Shown: positions 20,301 to 29,929 of the stretch, in pieces
How positions within the stretch are numbered: position 1 is the stretch's first letter
How the letters are laid out: every line of letters starts with the position of its first letter
From: Chaetoderma sp. LZ-2023a
Lineage: Eukaryota; Mollusca; Caudofoveata; Chaetodermatida; Chaetodermatidae
Direction: 5' to 3'
DNA: 64,000 nucleotides
Assembly (NCBI GenBank): GCA_034401795.1
Contig: CM067371.1
Span: 83,207,306 to 83,271,305 of the forward strand
Program-made: the position numbers and the translations under genes
The notes under the pieces: model-generated
The model's input: only the letters and a program-made list of their open reading frames with translations
Told to the model about the DNA's origin: nothing
Database searches by the model: none

Positions 20301-20394
20301 ACAATGGCACTGTGAGTCCTCATTTACGGATTACTATATGAGGGATGTGTCAGACTCAGCCAATCCACTCGCTTTAGCTGTTTTGAAACGATAG
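17242..20394 (+). CDS. DIRS-A tyrosine recombinase frame (1050 codons open)
   Basis: The recombinase itself occupies the last third, from about 19360. An N-terminal SAM-like part (SRQAADFIAAARRRSTFKSY, then FADWCEEKG) precedes a catalytic domain with SARRRSEIHALS (Arg), HDVRG (H-x-x-R), AVAQWHCES and FTDYYMRDV (Tyr nucleophile). It would recombine the circular cDNA into the target. The same frame stays open upstream for another 2.1 kb, through all of RT and into the end of gag, beginning with an ATG at 17242. Only the C-terminal part has known homology; the upstream part may be a spacer read by chance or a genuine overlapping product. RT and recombinase domains overlap in different frames near 19360-19552. 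Confidence 0.85.
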   Translation: MLLLTALGVGRGRVRVRPQRADRRGRSVPEGTKAPFISAWTAPVRQEQRCQLYPSCLERNGSHSLSLRKGGGGGAECEPDNPVRCRGVYGGWKAHAFRRGLARCDVRQSGPGMVIPGLHAGVVGLSTTKSVFGTCLDTRTKGARQVRSRSKGSVGFASEGSNKTSKPKHSRLLFKHVPCPQEHRGMETHTQSQAIKLVYPYASVPDGNAEVGNGGIEERNVVCIDRSERCIFPHSYESELAQVSEICVSESSMGVYSSPVRPVDSSEGFHKSGPCGDSVSQKRERGATHLPRRLAAQGRLASQVERGYCSDSEVTFRSRLDSQQGEIRVEAHSTFRLFGDAIQPRGGQGLPVRAQNGVSVSHPQEFSSGKPHSGEAVPSDAGHDGLHGAGYPVRCFNAKAYPVVSDVSVETENRTPVKTGASFGADNIASSMVETASESPIRGFAAPTPPPAIRLHGCIAGRVGCLPGRTPGLGHMDSPGESAAYQSVGNDGSGTGVGRVPTDDQGQGDIDTVGQFDSSIIYKSPRRDQVAHSVHQGVALDSMVQELLGCFESSSSSWPIEHSGGCFVSQTENLANRMVPQPSGSGTDLRALGQTQRGLVRHKGKCSNHDICLADSRSKCRRYRRSGDKLERDARLRVPTHHSSTEGIGEGQGGTVSGPANSAVLAEQGVVHGSSRSAGGKSCAVARDSEHNLPCQGTLPTRASRNVQIDCVDVVKQRSTSEGFSRQAADFIAAARRRSTFKSYNNKVKRFADWCEEKGIDTFQSTIQQIADFLCELFFSGLAPVTVAGYKSALASVIPCLANRDSPEVAQLNVMLKGMSNLRPRQPVVIPAWSLSLVLNVLAKHPFEPLCSASLKHLTLKAVFLLAASSARRRSEIHALSAERNQFIVSGEGLRLLPRAEFMSKNQSLRYPGKPIIIPKLTRFDRDASVWCPVRALTKYKKRTDSLRSNDRHLWICHKKPYGAASMDTISRWVVECIQTTHEMATGHQVQGVRAHDVRGIAASTALYNGVPLEDIMAVAQWHCESSFTDYYMRDVSDSANPLALAVLKR
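17440..17465 (+). repeat. Poly-G tract at the gag/RT boundary
   Basis: AAGAAAAGG continues into a run of about 18 G. Copy 2 has a (GT)n run at the same place (52218-52236). Its length sets the frame relation of the sequence on either side. Confidence 0.7.
17480..19552 (+). CDS. DIRS-A RT / RNase H with methyltransferase-like tail
   Basis: An open frame of at least 681 codons counted from the ATG at 17507. Similarity to copy 2 (TTPLDVEAS versus TPALDVNAS) extends a little upstream, so the true start is uncertain. RT motifs: SIDLKDAYFHIPM (about residue 135), LPFGLSTAPRVFTRV (about 175) and the palm YLDDWLL (about 201) with both Asp. RNase H motifs: VYTDASLEGWG (about 366), INLLEMMAVELAL, SDNSTVVSYIN and NILADALSR (about 475). 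The tail (VDLFATKENAQ, then IAPYWPSRAWF) matches the region that DIRS elements share with Dam-like DNA methyltransferases. All catalytic residues I can recognise are present. Confidence 0.9.
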   Translation, partial: TTPLDVEASMVGGRLMRFVEAWRGVTSDSLVLGWLSQGYMPEWWDFPPQNLSLAPVWTPVPREPDKLEAVQKEVSGLLLKGAIKPANRNTPGFYSNMFLVPKSTGGWRPILNLRPLNWFIHTPRFQMETPRSVMAGLRKGMWCVSIDLKDAYFHIPMNRSWHRFLRFAFQNQVWEFTVLPFGLSTAPRVFTRVVLAVTAFLRKENVALHTYLDDWLLKADSPARLNVDTALTLKLLSDLGWIVNKEKSELKPTQHFVYLGMRFNLEEGRVYPSEPRMVSLLAILRSFRVGNHIQARRFLQMLGMMVSMEQVIPYAALMRRPIQLYLMSLWKQRTEPLSKLVPVLEPIISHLLWWKQRQNLLLGVSLHLPHPQLSVYTDASLEGWGACLGEHQVSGTWTLPESQLHINLLEMMAVELALEEFLPMIRGKAILIRSDNSTVVSYINRQGGTRSPTLCIRVWHLIQWCRNYSVVLKAAHLPGRLNILADALSRRQRILPTEWSLNPPVLVRIFEHWGKPNVDLFATKENAQIMTYVSPIPDPNAVDTDALAISWRGMHAYAYPPTILLQKVLVKVREEPCLVLLIAPYWPSRAWFTDLLDLLVENPVQLPEIPNIISHAKGRFLHERPEMFKLTAWMLSNNVPRRKAFLDRLLISSRLREGGQPSSHITTRLKDLQTGVKKRVLIPFNPLFSK

Positions 20395-20890
20395 TTAGTG
20401 ACCACACTGCTCTTCCCCTTTTTTCACTTTGGTAAGAAAAGAACCTAAAGCAGGCATGGTCAGGCGAGAGGATGTCAACCAGATTGTGTCACTGATGGCC
20501 GAACCGGTGAATGGTTGGAGGCGGTACGTCTGAAGTCCTGTTATCATAAGGTAATTCAATAAGTGAGTTTTTTGTATTATGTATATGTATCATGTTCATT
20601 CATCTTATATATTCATGCTCATTCCCAGGCTAATACATGGAATATGCAGGGAGTAGTTAACCCTCTTGGCATATTGGTGTTTTCAGGCGAGATACATGTT
20701 CGTTAGTTCTCTCCCTTTTCTTAGGAGGAAAAAGGGGGGGGGCTGTGACGCGAATGTGATTTGGTTCCGTGAACTTGACGGTCCTTTTAGGTCTCCGTTA
20801 GTCAAGTTTGAAGTCTAAAATCTTTCTCCAAGGGGCAAAATTAGCATTTATGGCTTGCCCCTTCCCACCAGGTTACTGATCAAATCTGGT

Positions 20891-20992
20891 GTATATCAGA
20901 AGTAACAGAATGGTGAGTATTGATCGAAGGAGAATGCAGGAAATGTCAATTTCCTTTTCTCCGAGATCTAACAATACTCACCATTCTGTTAC
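20891..20992. repeat. DIRS-A copy 1 internal complementary region
   Basis: Starts GTATATCAGAAGTAACAGAA and ends AATACTCACCATTCTGTTAC. The junction between the two halves is at GAGAA / TGCAGG (about 20934). It holds the sequence needed to restore the two outer ends from a circular intermediate. Between 20395 and 20890 lies the 3' untranslated region, with no gene. Confidence 0.85.
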
Positions 20993-21047
20993 GGACCCAG
21001 CCTCCCAGCCCCACGGAGGCAAGCCATAGTTTTCTCTTGTTTGGTGG

Positions 21048-21243
21048 CTATGCAAACAATATGAGCTCTATGGTAAACGGGTACTCGGCAGTTGGGATCC
21101 GAGTACCCGGTTCCCAGGAGTCGGTAAAGCTTTCTAAGTATAATCCTAGAGCCGCTGTCAAGGCCAGCTGTATATCAGAAGTAACAGAATGGTGAGTATT
21201 GTTAGATCTCGGAGAAAGGGAAATTGACATTTCCTGCATTCTC
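21048..21243 (+). repeat. DIRS-A copy 1 right inverted terminal repeat and outer end
   Basis: 21048-21198 is complementary to the left repeat. 21199-21243 is the outer extension (GTTAGATCTCGGAGAAAGGG onward), repeated in complement within the internal complementary region. Confidence 0.85.
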
Positions 21244-22259
21244 GGGGCCCGAGCAGGTTGTAAGTAGATCTGACTCTCCATCAATCAACATTCCGCAGCC
21301 TGTATCTGAGCGGGTTGTAAGTCGGTCCGGGTCTTCATACCCTATCACTACTACTTCTTCACTGGCCGGATAGAAGGATTCCGGACCAGAGATGTTCAAG
21401 TAATCTCACATCATACATTGTTTCTACTGTTTCTCCAGCTAGTCCCCCGGGTCTGGGGATGGACTGGTCTAGCTTACCGATTTCTTCCTTGGGGCTGACC
21501 CAGAATCCGATCCGGGTTCGGCCTCTGGGGAAACTTCGGGAGTACTGTTGGTATCGGTTCCAGCCCTGGGTCCGGGTTTTGTCCCGGACCCGGGTCGGGA
21601 AGCCGGCCAACTTAAGTTACCGATTTCTTCTTGGGGTCCGGACCCGGATTTTTATCCGGCTCCGGCTTCTAAGGATTCTTTGGGTTCTATTTTCCTCTCT
21701 AGTCTGTTTCTTTCAGGCCTGTCAGAATTAAAATTTCTCCCGCCCCGGCTCCGGCACTGGCCAGAATCGGGACCGGTTCATTCCGGCATGTCAATTAAAT
21801 TTGAAAATTTATCCCGGTTTTCCCGCCCCGGCTCCGGCCTAGTCGGTAATGGTAGTTTCGGTATTTCTAATTAGAATTAATATTGCTTCTAATTTTGGTC
21901 AATCCTTATATGACTTTCAAATGTTTCCCCAGTTTCCGGGCCTAGTTGGGCTCCGGAGCCGGGTTAGTTCTAAATTTCTTAGTCATCCTCTTTAACTGTC
22001 AAATGATTTCTGAACGGTTGGCGGGTTCTCTCTGGGATTCTATTAGTACAGTAAAGTTTATTTGCTTTTTATGCCAATTGGCTGATTTGCATACATTTAC
22101 AGTCAGGTTTACAATGTCAACAAAATAGAAATATACAAACATACGCATTATTAAAATCAGTCAATAACACTGATGCCATCACCTCCACTGTATGCATCAT
22201 GTTGTTCAGTTTTGCATGATTACGTGACTTGTATTTTAAATTATCCTAATGATATTCAT
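21244..22259 (+). pseudogene. DIRS-B gag-like region, second part
   Basis: Resumes DIRS-B after the DIRS-A insertion. The phrase AACATTCCGCAGCCTGTATC echoes AACATTCCGCATCCTGCGCC on the left side (about 14128), which places both in one repetitive gag segment. Short open frames rich in Pro, Gly and Ser (for example 21548-21874) resemble a degenerate gag. No intact domain remains. Confidence 0.4.
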
Positions 22260-24448
22260 TAGCTCACCTGGCCTGAAAGGCCAAGTGAGCTTATGTCGTG
22301 GCGACCGTCCGTCCATCAACTTTTCCTTTAAACAACTTCTCAAGAACAGCTGGGCCAATTTAAATTATATTGGGCAGGAAGCATCCTTAGGGCATAGGGA
22401 TCCAAGTTTGTTCAAATGAAGCCGATCGGCCAATTAGGCCGGTGGCCATCTTAGATTTTGGCCGATTTTTAGAAACATCTTTAAAAATCATCTCCGAAAT
22501 CGCTTGAGGGATTGAAGGAAACCTCATGAAATATGATCTAGGGCAAGAGCTCAACCAAATTTGTTCAAGGGAACTTAATTGATCAAATAGTTTGGCAGCC
22601 ATCTTGGTTGACCTAGTTTTAGCGAAAATAACTTCTCCAGAACTGCTGAAGGGATCAGGCCGAAATTTGGCAGATATGATTAGGACTAAGGGCCAGTAAA
22701 GTTTGTTCAAGAAAAGTTGATCTGTCAAAAAACATGGCCACCGTGGGCCAATCAAAATATAGTATGTTTGGCGGCCATATTGGATTTTTTTATTTGATGG
22801 ATTTTGAGGCCGAAATTGGTTTTATATATGTTTTTAGGTGTTCTGATCTCAAATTTACAATGTTCGAAACTGTCGGATAAATGGTTTGGTGGCCATCTTG
22901 GATCATTCCCCCCCCCCCCCCCCAAAAAGCTCCCATACTAAAGCAATGGGAAATTAAAAATATCCTCCTCTCAAGAACTACTGGGCCGATTTCAATTATA
23001 TTTGATAGGAAGCATCCTTGAGGCATAGAGATTCAAGTTTCTTCAAACGAACCCGATCGGCCAATTTGGCCGGTGACCATCTTGGATTTCGGCCGATTTT
23101 TTGAAATGTTTTTAAAAATCTCCTCCCAAACCGTTTGAGGGATCGATTCAAAACTCACGAAATATGATCTAGGGTAAGCGCTGAATCAAGTTTGTTCAAG
23201 GGAACTTGATTGACCAGATGGTTCAGCGGCCATCTTGGATGACCTAGTTTTCACAAAAACGACTTCCCCAGAACCGCTGAAGCGATCAGGCCGAAATTTG
23301 TGATATATAATTAGGAACTAAGGGCGATTAATGTTTGTTCACGAAAAGTTGATTTGTCAAAAAACATGGCCGCGGTGGACCAATCAAAATATGGTGTGTT
23401 TGGCAGCCATATTGGATTTTTTTATTCAATGGATTTTGAGGCCGAAATTCGTTATATATAAGTTTTTGGGTATTCTGATCTCAAATTTGCAATTTTTGAA
23501 ACTGTCGGATAAATGGTTTGGCAGCCATCTTGGATTATTTTCCGGCCAAAAGCTCCCATACTAAAGCAATGGGAAATTTAAAATGTCTTCTCGAGAACTA
23601 CTGGGCCGATTTGAATTATATTTGGCAGGAAGCATCCTTATGGCATAGAGATTTCATTTTGTTCAAACGAAGCCGATCGGCCATCTTGGATTTTGGCCGA
23701 TTTTTAGAAATGTCTAAAAATCTTGTTCTCCGAAACGGCTTGGGGAATCGATTCAAAACTTCTGAAACCTCATCTAGGCAAAGAGGTAAGCCAAGCTTGT
23801 TTAAGACGACTTGATTGACCGAATGGTTTGGCAGCCATCTTGAATGACCTAGTTTTCCAGAAAATGACTTCTCCAGAACCGCTGAATGGATCAGGCCAAA
23901 ATTCGGGAGATATGATTAGGGACTAAGGGCCATTAAAGTTTGTTCAAGGGAAGTTGCTCCGTCAAAAAACATGGCCGTCGTGGGCCAATCAAAATGTAGC
24001 GTGTTTGGCGGACATGTTGGATTTCTTTATCTGATGGAATTGGAGGCCAAAATTGGTTCTATATATGTTTTTGGGTATTCTGACCTCAAATTTGCAATTT
24101 TCGAAACTGTCGGATAAACGGTTTGGTGGCCATCTTGGATAATTTTCTCGTCAAAAGCTCCCATGCTAAAGCAATGGGAAATTTAAAATATCTTCTTGAG
24201 AACTACCCAGCCTATTTCAATTATATTTGGCCGGAAGCATCCTTAGGGAATAAGGATCCAAGTTTGTTCAAATGAACCCAATCGGCCAATTTGCCCAGCG
24301 GCCATTTTGGATTTCCGCCGATTTCAGGAAATGTTTTTAAAAATCTCCGAAACCACTTAACTGCTAAACCACCCACCAACAATTTTTACAAAAATTGATG
24401 GTGCTCCTGGTGAGCGAGACAGGCCCCTTCAACCTTGGGACTCTTGTT
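22260..24448 (+). repeat. Family D repeat block: about 3.3 tandem units of 615 bp
   Basis: Begins AGCTCACCTGGCCTGAAAGG and ends CTCCTGGTGAGCGAGACAGG plus GGGACTCTTGTT, matching repeats I know as widespread in marine invertebrates. The phrase GGGCC(G/A)ATTT(C/A)AATTATAT recurs near 22352, 22988, 23606 and 24210. Each unit contains GGCCATCTTGGAT and AAAGCTCCCATACTAAAGCA. It is inserted in DIRS-B and not shared with its terminal parts. A poly-C run lies at 22908-22923. There is no coding content. Confidence 0.75.
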
Positions 24449-26885
24449 AGTATTCCCAGAGGGTTCGGGGTCGCATCTGGGATTATTAGATCCATTCCCT
24501 GGTTCCCTAGGTCTGTATGGATCTCATCTTTCTCCCGGTAGTTTACTGTCTATTTCTTAGCTTTTTCTTGAGATTATAATTTCTGATTCCGTCCTCCTTC
24601 ACATTTTCTAATCTGTCAGTTCATTACGCAATTCTATTTAGCTTTGTTTTGGTCATCTTTTCGCCCCGAGTTAGAGGCGCAGTTCTATTCGGGTCGTTCA
24701 TCTTTTCGTATAGTACTCCTTCTCCCTTCTAAGTTGGCGGGTTGGCATACTTTCAAGACGTTAGGAGAATTTACCGATCATGCTATATTTTTATCGTGAA
24801 TATTTCATTCTTTTAAGACTAATTTCCCCATTTATCACCCCCCCCCCCTTTATTGTATAATATTCATTACCTAAAGTTAGATTAGATTTGCGCTCTTGGT
24901 GTTTTGTGATTTCTTTATTATAAGTTTCTTTCAAGTATTTCCCTATTCTTAACTGTCCCAGTTCTTATCGGCGAAATGCGTAGACCTATTTATTCGGCAG
25001 TCTATTCATCCTAGTCTCATTTCGTCACGGTGACATTATCGCTTTTTTCTCTTCTATATACCCAAAGTTTTTTTGTGTTCTTTAACTAAAACATGTTATT
25101 TAGAGTCATGTTCTTTCCCACCATCGCTGGATTGGTGATTTTGGGCCCAAAATTTATCCTTTTCAATCCCTTTTTATCTACTTCCGGTAACTGTCAGAAT
25201 TGTCATCACCGTGTATATGGGTCGTTGTCAATTCGTCCCATATATATTTCGTCCCCCTTTTGTTTACATGGAGTAATTCTTTTGGATATTATTCGTTCTT
25301 AACTTAGATCAGTTCTATTTTAGCTAATTCTTTCTGACCATAGCGGGACTCGCTCCCCTCCCATAAGTTTCTATGGGATTTCTATTTGCCACTTAATCTG
25401 ATAAATCACTATAAATAGTTTTTCTTTATTTCAATATGTGCAACTTTTAATTACTTAGTGTGGATAATTAGAATATGGATATAACGCTTTTAAGTAAGAA
25501 ATATCGCTTTCTCTCGACTCACCAGACATTACTGTCCAATAGTATACCGGGACAAATCTGATATTTGCTACGTTCTAGCCAGTAGATTAATCAAATATTT
25601 TTCTTTTCTAGCCAAATAGTATATATTTTAGCCACATCTTTCTTTAATTTCACTTAGGATTATGTTTGCAGTCAGTCCTCATCAATTAATAGCCTGCTTT
25701 AATTTCACAGTCCAGATTCAATACGGTCTTTCTATATAAAATATGTATTGATTATTTGAACTTCATATGTTTAAAAGTAGTTTTTTGGCCATATTGTTTT
25801 AATATGTTCAACAACGTAAACAAGAATTTTTGTTTTGCATTTTGTTACACTGGAATTGTTCATGATTCAACCAATCAAGAAAGTTAAATTATTTTTATTC
25901 TTCAGCCAATGATTTTTCCAATTCTTCCCTTGGTTAGTCAGACTGCGTTCTTACTAGCATTTGGCTGATTGGCTGGTGGTTAGATTGGTCCCTGATATAA
26001 ATTAATGCTTGGAAGTCTCTGTCTGATCTCGTAATATCCTAATTTATTTTTCAGACTCATGAACACTGATCTAATTCTGAGATAACTCAAGAAAAATCTT
26101 AACTATCTTATATCATATCTTTTATCAGCCTAGCCGTTATAGGAATTTGAGACTTTTTAGCTTTTATTCTTCTTTTATATCTTTCTTTATTCAGATATTA
26201 GGTATCATACAAGTATGGCTTCCGTGGGCAGGCTTCTTATTCTCTTGGTTATTAGGTCTTCTTGTTTTATTCTTTATCTAGTCCTCTGAGATTCCTTATT
26301 ACGCGGTTGATCAATTCTTATCCTCATGGACACTTCACTGTTGTCTAGTTCTTCAATCAGGGGGGTGGGACCAGTTTGGTGTCTGTTTCTAAGAGTCCTT
26401 GATAATTCTTCACTGGTGTAGATCCCTCGATATTTCATTCAGCTATTTACGATTGATTTACAATCATCCTTATTGGTGGCCTTTCCATTTTTGTCTCGTT
26501 CGTTGCAAGGGTCGTTATACATGATATCTTATTATGGAAAAGTTCCTCTGATTCGGGTTTTACCCACCTGAGGGTCTCTTTCGTCCTCTCATGGGAAGTT
26601 AGCCTCCATCCATTCCAAATGTTCAAACACAGATATTCACTATTCAATCTCTCATGGTAGGCAAATTAGTGTCGGCTAGGTCCTTACAGAATAGTAGACC
26701 TCATGGTTCCAGTAGAGAAGGTGATGCCTCCGGTTCCTTTGATGAGAACACCTTTCCAGTTTTATCTTAAGGCCCAATGGAATCAATCTCTAGATTCTCT
26801 GTTTCATCGGATCCTCATCAAGTTTCTATCATGGTTCATTGCCAGTTTTGATTAGATAGTCAATCCCTTTTGTTAGGGGTTCCTC
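24449..26885 (+). pseudogene. DIRS-B reverse transcriptase region, highly degenerate
   Basis: Most of this stretch has no readable domain. Near the 3' end, translated pieces match DIRS-A RT: VSLHPFQMFKHRYSLF (near 26600) lies where DIRS-A has the PTQHFVYLGMRF segment, and DLMVPVEKVMPPVPLMRTPF (near 26695) matches GMMVSMEQVIPYAALMRRPI. Stops and shifts are frequent. From 24449 to about 26290 I see only AT-rich sequence without a recognisable gene. Confidence 0.5.
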
Positions 26886-27320
26886 TCCATCCTTCAACTC
26901 TTCAGGCTATCTTTTTCACAGATACATCTCTGGAAGGATGGGGAGTCTTCTGGAATTCCATAAAGATTCAGGAATCTGGTTCCTCCTAGACTCTTCTTAC
27001 CACGTCAATCTTTTGGAACTGTGGCCTGGTTCATTCCCTAGCTTGTTGGGAACCCATGATTCTCGGTATGTCAATCCTCATCAGGTCAGTCAATTTCACA
27101 GTAGTCTTGTTCATCTATCATCAAAAGGGGGGGGGGAGCCATTTCAGACCGGTTTCCCTGGGTCGAGAGATCATGATCATTCTCTATTGGTGCAGGTCTC
27201 GTTACATTTCTTTCAAGCATTTCATTCCCAGGCAAACTGATTTTCTGGCTGACCCATTATCTCGCCCTTCAAAGATACCAGAAATAGAGTGGGAATTGTA
27301 AGAGGATGTAGTCCAGTAAT
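26886..27320 (+). pseudogene. DIRS-B RNase H remnant
   Basis: Frames between 26886 and 27300 contain FTDTSLEGWGV (compare YTDASLEGWGA in DIRS-A), HVNLLELW (compare INLLEMM) and, near 27100, NFTVVLFIYHQKGG, matching DNSTVVSYINRQGG with the Asp replaced. FLADPLSRPSK near 27243 corresponds to ILADALSR. A run of G at 27125-27134 breaks the frame. Domain order and spacing match DIRS-A. Confidence 0.7.
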
Positions 27321-27759
27321 TTTTCCTCAGTTCCTCTCGACCCCATATAGATCTGTCTGCTTCTCTCAAGAACAAAAAAGATATCCACTTTCACATCCCC
27401 TTTCCCGGAATCTCTGGCTCTCAGTAGTCTCTCTAAATCTTGGGACATCATATTCTCCTACGCTTCCCCCCCCCCCCCCTACGATTCTCATTCCTCTGGA
27501 TCTCAGAATGATCAGGCAACATCCCTGCATAGTCCTGTTATTAGCCCAGTTTTGCCGACTAAATCCTGGTTTCCGGATCTCCTAGACCTTGTAGATCTCC
27601 CTCTGCTACTCCCTGTCTCCCACGATCCATTTTCCCAGAACATAGGCAGGATTCTCCATTAGAACCCAGAAATATTTCGCCTGTCAGTCTGGAAACTGTC
27701 GAGTTGCCCTCGCCTTCGTCAATCTTTTCAGTCAGATCTCAAGAACTATTGAAAATTTT

Positions 27760-28690
27760 TTTTTTTCTCAGATCTTCCACTCAAGGCATCTATAAAGCTA
27801 GATTTGAATTTTTCAAAGAATGGCGTGCAGACCATTTATCTTACCTTCTGAGGCCTCTGTAGCTCAGGTCACCGAGTTTCTGTTCTTCCTCTTTGATCAG
27901 AGGAAGAATTCAGTTAATATTATTAGATCCTATCTTTTTGGTCTGAATTCCTTCGTCGAGTGTCTAATCGATCCTTCAGTCCAAATTCAGAAACATTTCG
28001 CTATCTCAGTAAAGGTTTGGGTTCTTCTCGTACTCAATTTAAGAGACACATTCCTTCCTGGAACCTTTAGTTTATATCACAGGTTCTAGCGGGGATACAT
28101 TTAGAAACTTTGGTTTCTGTGTGCTTGATACATCTTACACTAGAAACAGTTTCTTCTAGCAGTAGCATCAGCTATCCATGGCTCTGAAATCCATGCTCTT
28201 TCAGCTGAATTAGTTAGATTTCAAGTTAGGGGTCATAGCCTTATTCTCTATCCCAGGGCAGAATTCTTGTTGAAGACTCAGTTTAACTGTTGAGTCAACC
28301 TTTGATAATTCATAGACTTTCTTCTTTGTTGCCAGATGATTCTGTATGGTTCCCAGTCAAGCCCCTTAATATGTATCAACTTCGTACTGATTCTATACGA
28401 TCCGACAATAGACATCTTTGGGTTAAATTTGCAGACAGTCTAAATCGTCCTGTCTCCTTAATCAATATTTCCCGTTGGATCGTGGATACTATTAAAATTT
28501 GCTTTGAATTAGCTTCTCCAGGAGATAATCCTCTGGTGGGAGTCAAGGCCCATTGTGTTAAGGGCCTTGCTCCATCTTGCTCTCTCTTTTTAATGGATCT
28601 TCATTAGATTGCATCATGCTAGTTGCTAACTGGAAGTCAGAGAACACCTTTATTAACCTGTATATTATAGATTTTAGTCCCTCTTCCTTT
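27760..28690 (+). pseudogene. DIRS-B tyrosine recombinase remnant
   Basis: Pieces follow the DIRS-A recombinase in order: VAQVTEFLFFLFDQRKNSVN (27850; compare IQQIADFLCELFFSGLAPVT), AIHGSEIHALSAELVRF (about 28170), DSVWFPVKPLNMYQLRTDSI with RSDNRHLW (28340-28420), INISRWIVDTIK (28465), GVKAHCVKGLAPSCSLF (28540), and IASCXLVANWKSENTFINLY (28608). Against DIRS-A, the RRR of SARRRSEIHALS reads IHG here and the R of HDVRG reads K, so catalysis is lost. Frame breaks lie near 28090 and 28600. Confidence 0.75.
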
Positions 28691-29123
28691 TTCTATAAAA
28701 AGATTCATAAGGTAACTTCAAGGACCATGACTCGTATTCCTCATTCATCATCTCTTACCTCTTCATCTTCATTCTCTTTAGTCTCTAGTTGGGGTTAGTG
28801 GAAATTCATTACTTAATTCTCATGTGTGTATTTCACCCCTTTTTTCATATCATCTCTCTCATCACCCCTATTATTCATCTCTTTCTTGCATGTTCATCTT
28901 CTCTTTCTTGCTTTCAGGGGTCATTTATGACCTTTATTATCAACTCGTTATTCTTTAATTTTATCTCTTTCAAGATGCTTGATAGAGCTATTCTTAGAAA
29001 TTGCTATCTTAGTATCTTCCTTACTCGTTATTTCTAACTTCGTATTCTTTCTCTATTTTTACATCAATTTGCACAAATTTGCCTCCATCCGGGTTTTGTG
29101 CAATGTTGAAATCTGTATTTGAA

Positions 29124-29230
29124 CAATAGTAATGCAAGGAGGTATGTTGTAATGTAGTAATAACGACCAGACGACCCGAAGGGTCTGGTCTTATGTTTTA
29201 CTAATTACATATACCTACCTCCTTGCTTTA
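29124..29230. repeat. DIRS-B internal complementary region
   Basis: CAATAGTAATGCAAGGAGGT to TGTAGTAATAAC complements the left outer end (12692-12740). CGACCAGACGACCCGAAGGG to ACCTACCTCCTTGC complements the right outer end (29863-29920). Confidence 0.85.
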
Positions 29231-29562
29231 CGGCCCATCTCAAACCTACCCTCTGTCGAATTATTTTTGGGTGGGGGTGGGGTGGGTGGGTGGGCTTGAG
29301 GCTTCGTTGTTTGGTCATATCTTGTTAGAATAGTTATATTCAATATAAGATATTCACTATATCTCTCAGCCTTAGAGTATACCCGGATATGTCAGTTTTC
29401 GACATATTTGGGTATTTGTTAAAGATTTTTTTATCATATAATATTAAGTATTGAGGTAAATTCTTAAGTTTCAGCTTTAGTTGGATTCAGAGTCGAGTAG
29501 TGATAGGATCATCTGCCACTTCATGAATTTGCACAAAGCTGGATTGTATGACTGGATTCGTC

Positions 29563-29920
29563 AAGGAATGAAGACTTGGTTGCTACAACAAAGTCATGTG
29601 ATGGCTGTCAGCCAATGAGATTGTCATTATGCCTTATGACTCACTCATTGGCTCTGGGTTATGTATTAACCCTCTTCCTGGCTCATTCTGAGATATAGCA
29701 TTCAAGCGAATTGCTGTGGATCTCATCATTGTAGAGAGTATGGAGATTCCTGAAGAAGCCTTCAGTCACTCTGTAACCACAAAGCACAGCAAACATTGGC
29801 TGTAAAAATGTCATCCTACTACGCTTCCCTTCAGAGAAGGAAAGAGCAATAGTAATGCAAGGAGGTAGGTATATGTAATTAGTAAAACAAGACCAGACCC
29901 TCCGGGTCGTCTGGTCGTTT
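29563..29920 (+). repeat. DIRS-B right inverted terminal repeat and outer end
   Basis: 29563-29868 is complementary to the left terminal repeat. 29869-29920 is the outer extension, ending near GTCGTCTGGTCGTTT. The GGGTCTGGTC / GACCAGACCC pairing within the end can also fold on itself. Confidence 0.85.
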
Positions 29921-29929
29921 CATTACATG

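Larger units (their letters stand above)
14170..21243 (+). mobile_element. DIRS-A copy 1: structurally complete DIRS element
   Basis: A 7.07-kb GC-rich element inserted in DIRS-B. The left inverted repeat (14184-14345) and right inverted repeat (21048-21198) are complementary. The internal complementary region (20891-20992) joins the complement of the left outer end (TTCTCCTTCGATC) to that of the right outer end (GACATTTCCTGCATTCTC). Gag (frame 2 then 0), RT/RNase H (frame 2) and tyrosine recombinase (frame 1) follow in order. No target duplication is seen, as expected for recombinase-mediated insertion. The ends are placed to within about 5 bp because the two termini share TTCTC. Confidence 0.9.
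12692..29920 (+). mobile_element. DIRS-B: old DIRS-like YR retrotransposon, interrupted twice
   Basis: Defined by inverted terminal repeats of about 300 bp (12708-13017 and 29563-29868) and an internal complementary region (29124-29230) that contains the complement of both outer ends. This is the layout of DIRS elements, which integrate through a circular intermediate using a tyrosine recombinase and make no target duplication. Gag-like, RT, RNase H and recombinase remnants lie in order on the plus strand. Two insertions, 14170-21243 and 22260-24448, account for its 17-kb size. Many stops and frameshifts show it is dead, and it is much more AT-rich than DIRS-A. Confidence 0.8.

Noticed and set aside
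14165-21248. Target-site duplication for DIRS-A
   Set aside because: No convincing duplication at the ends; DIRS elements are not expected to make one. The shared TTCTC belongs to the element.
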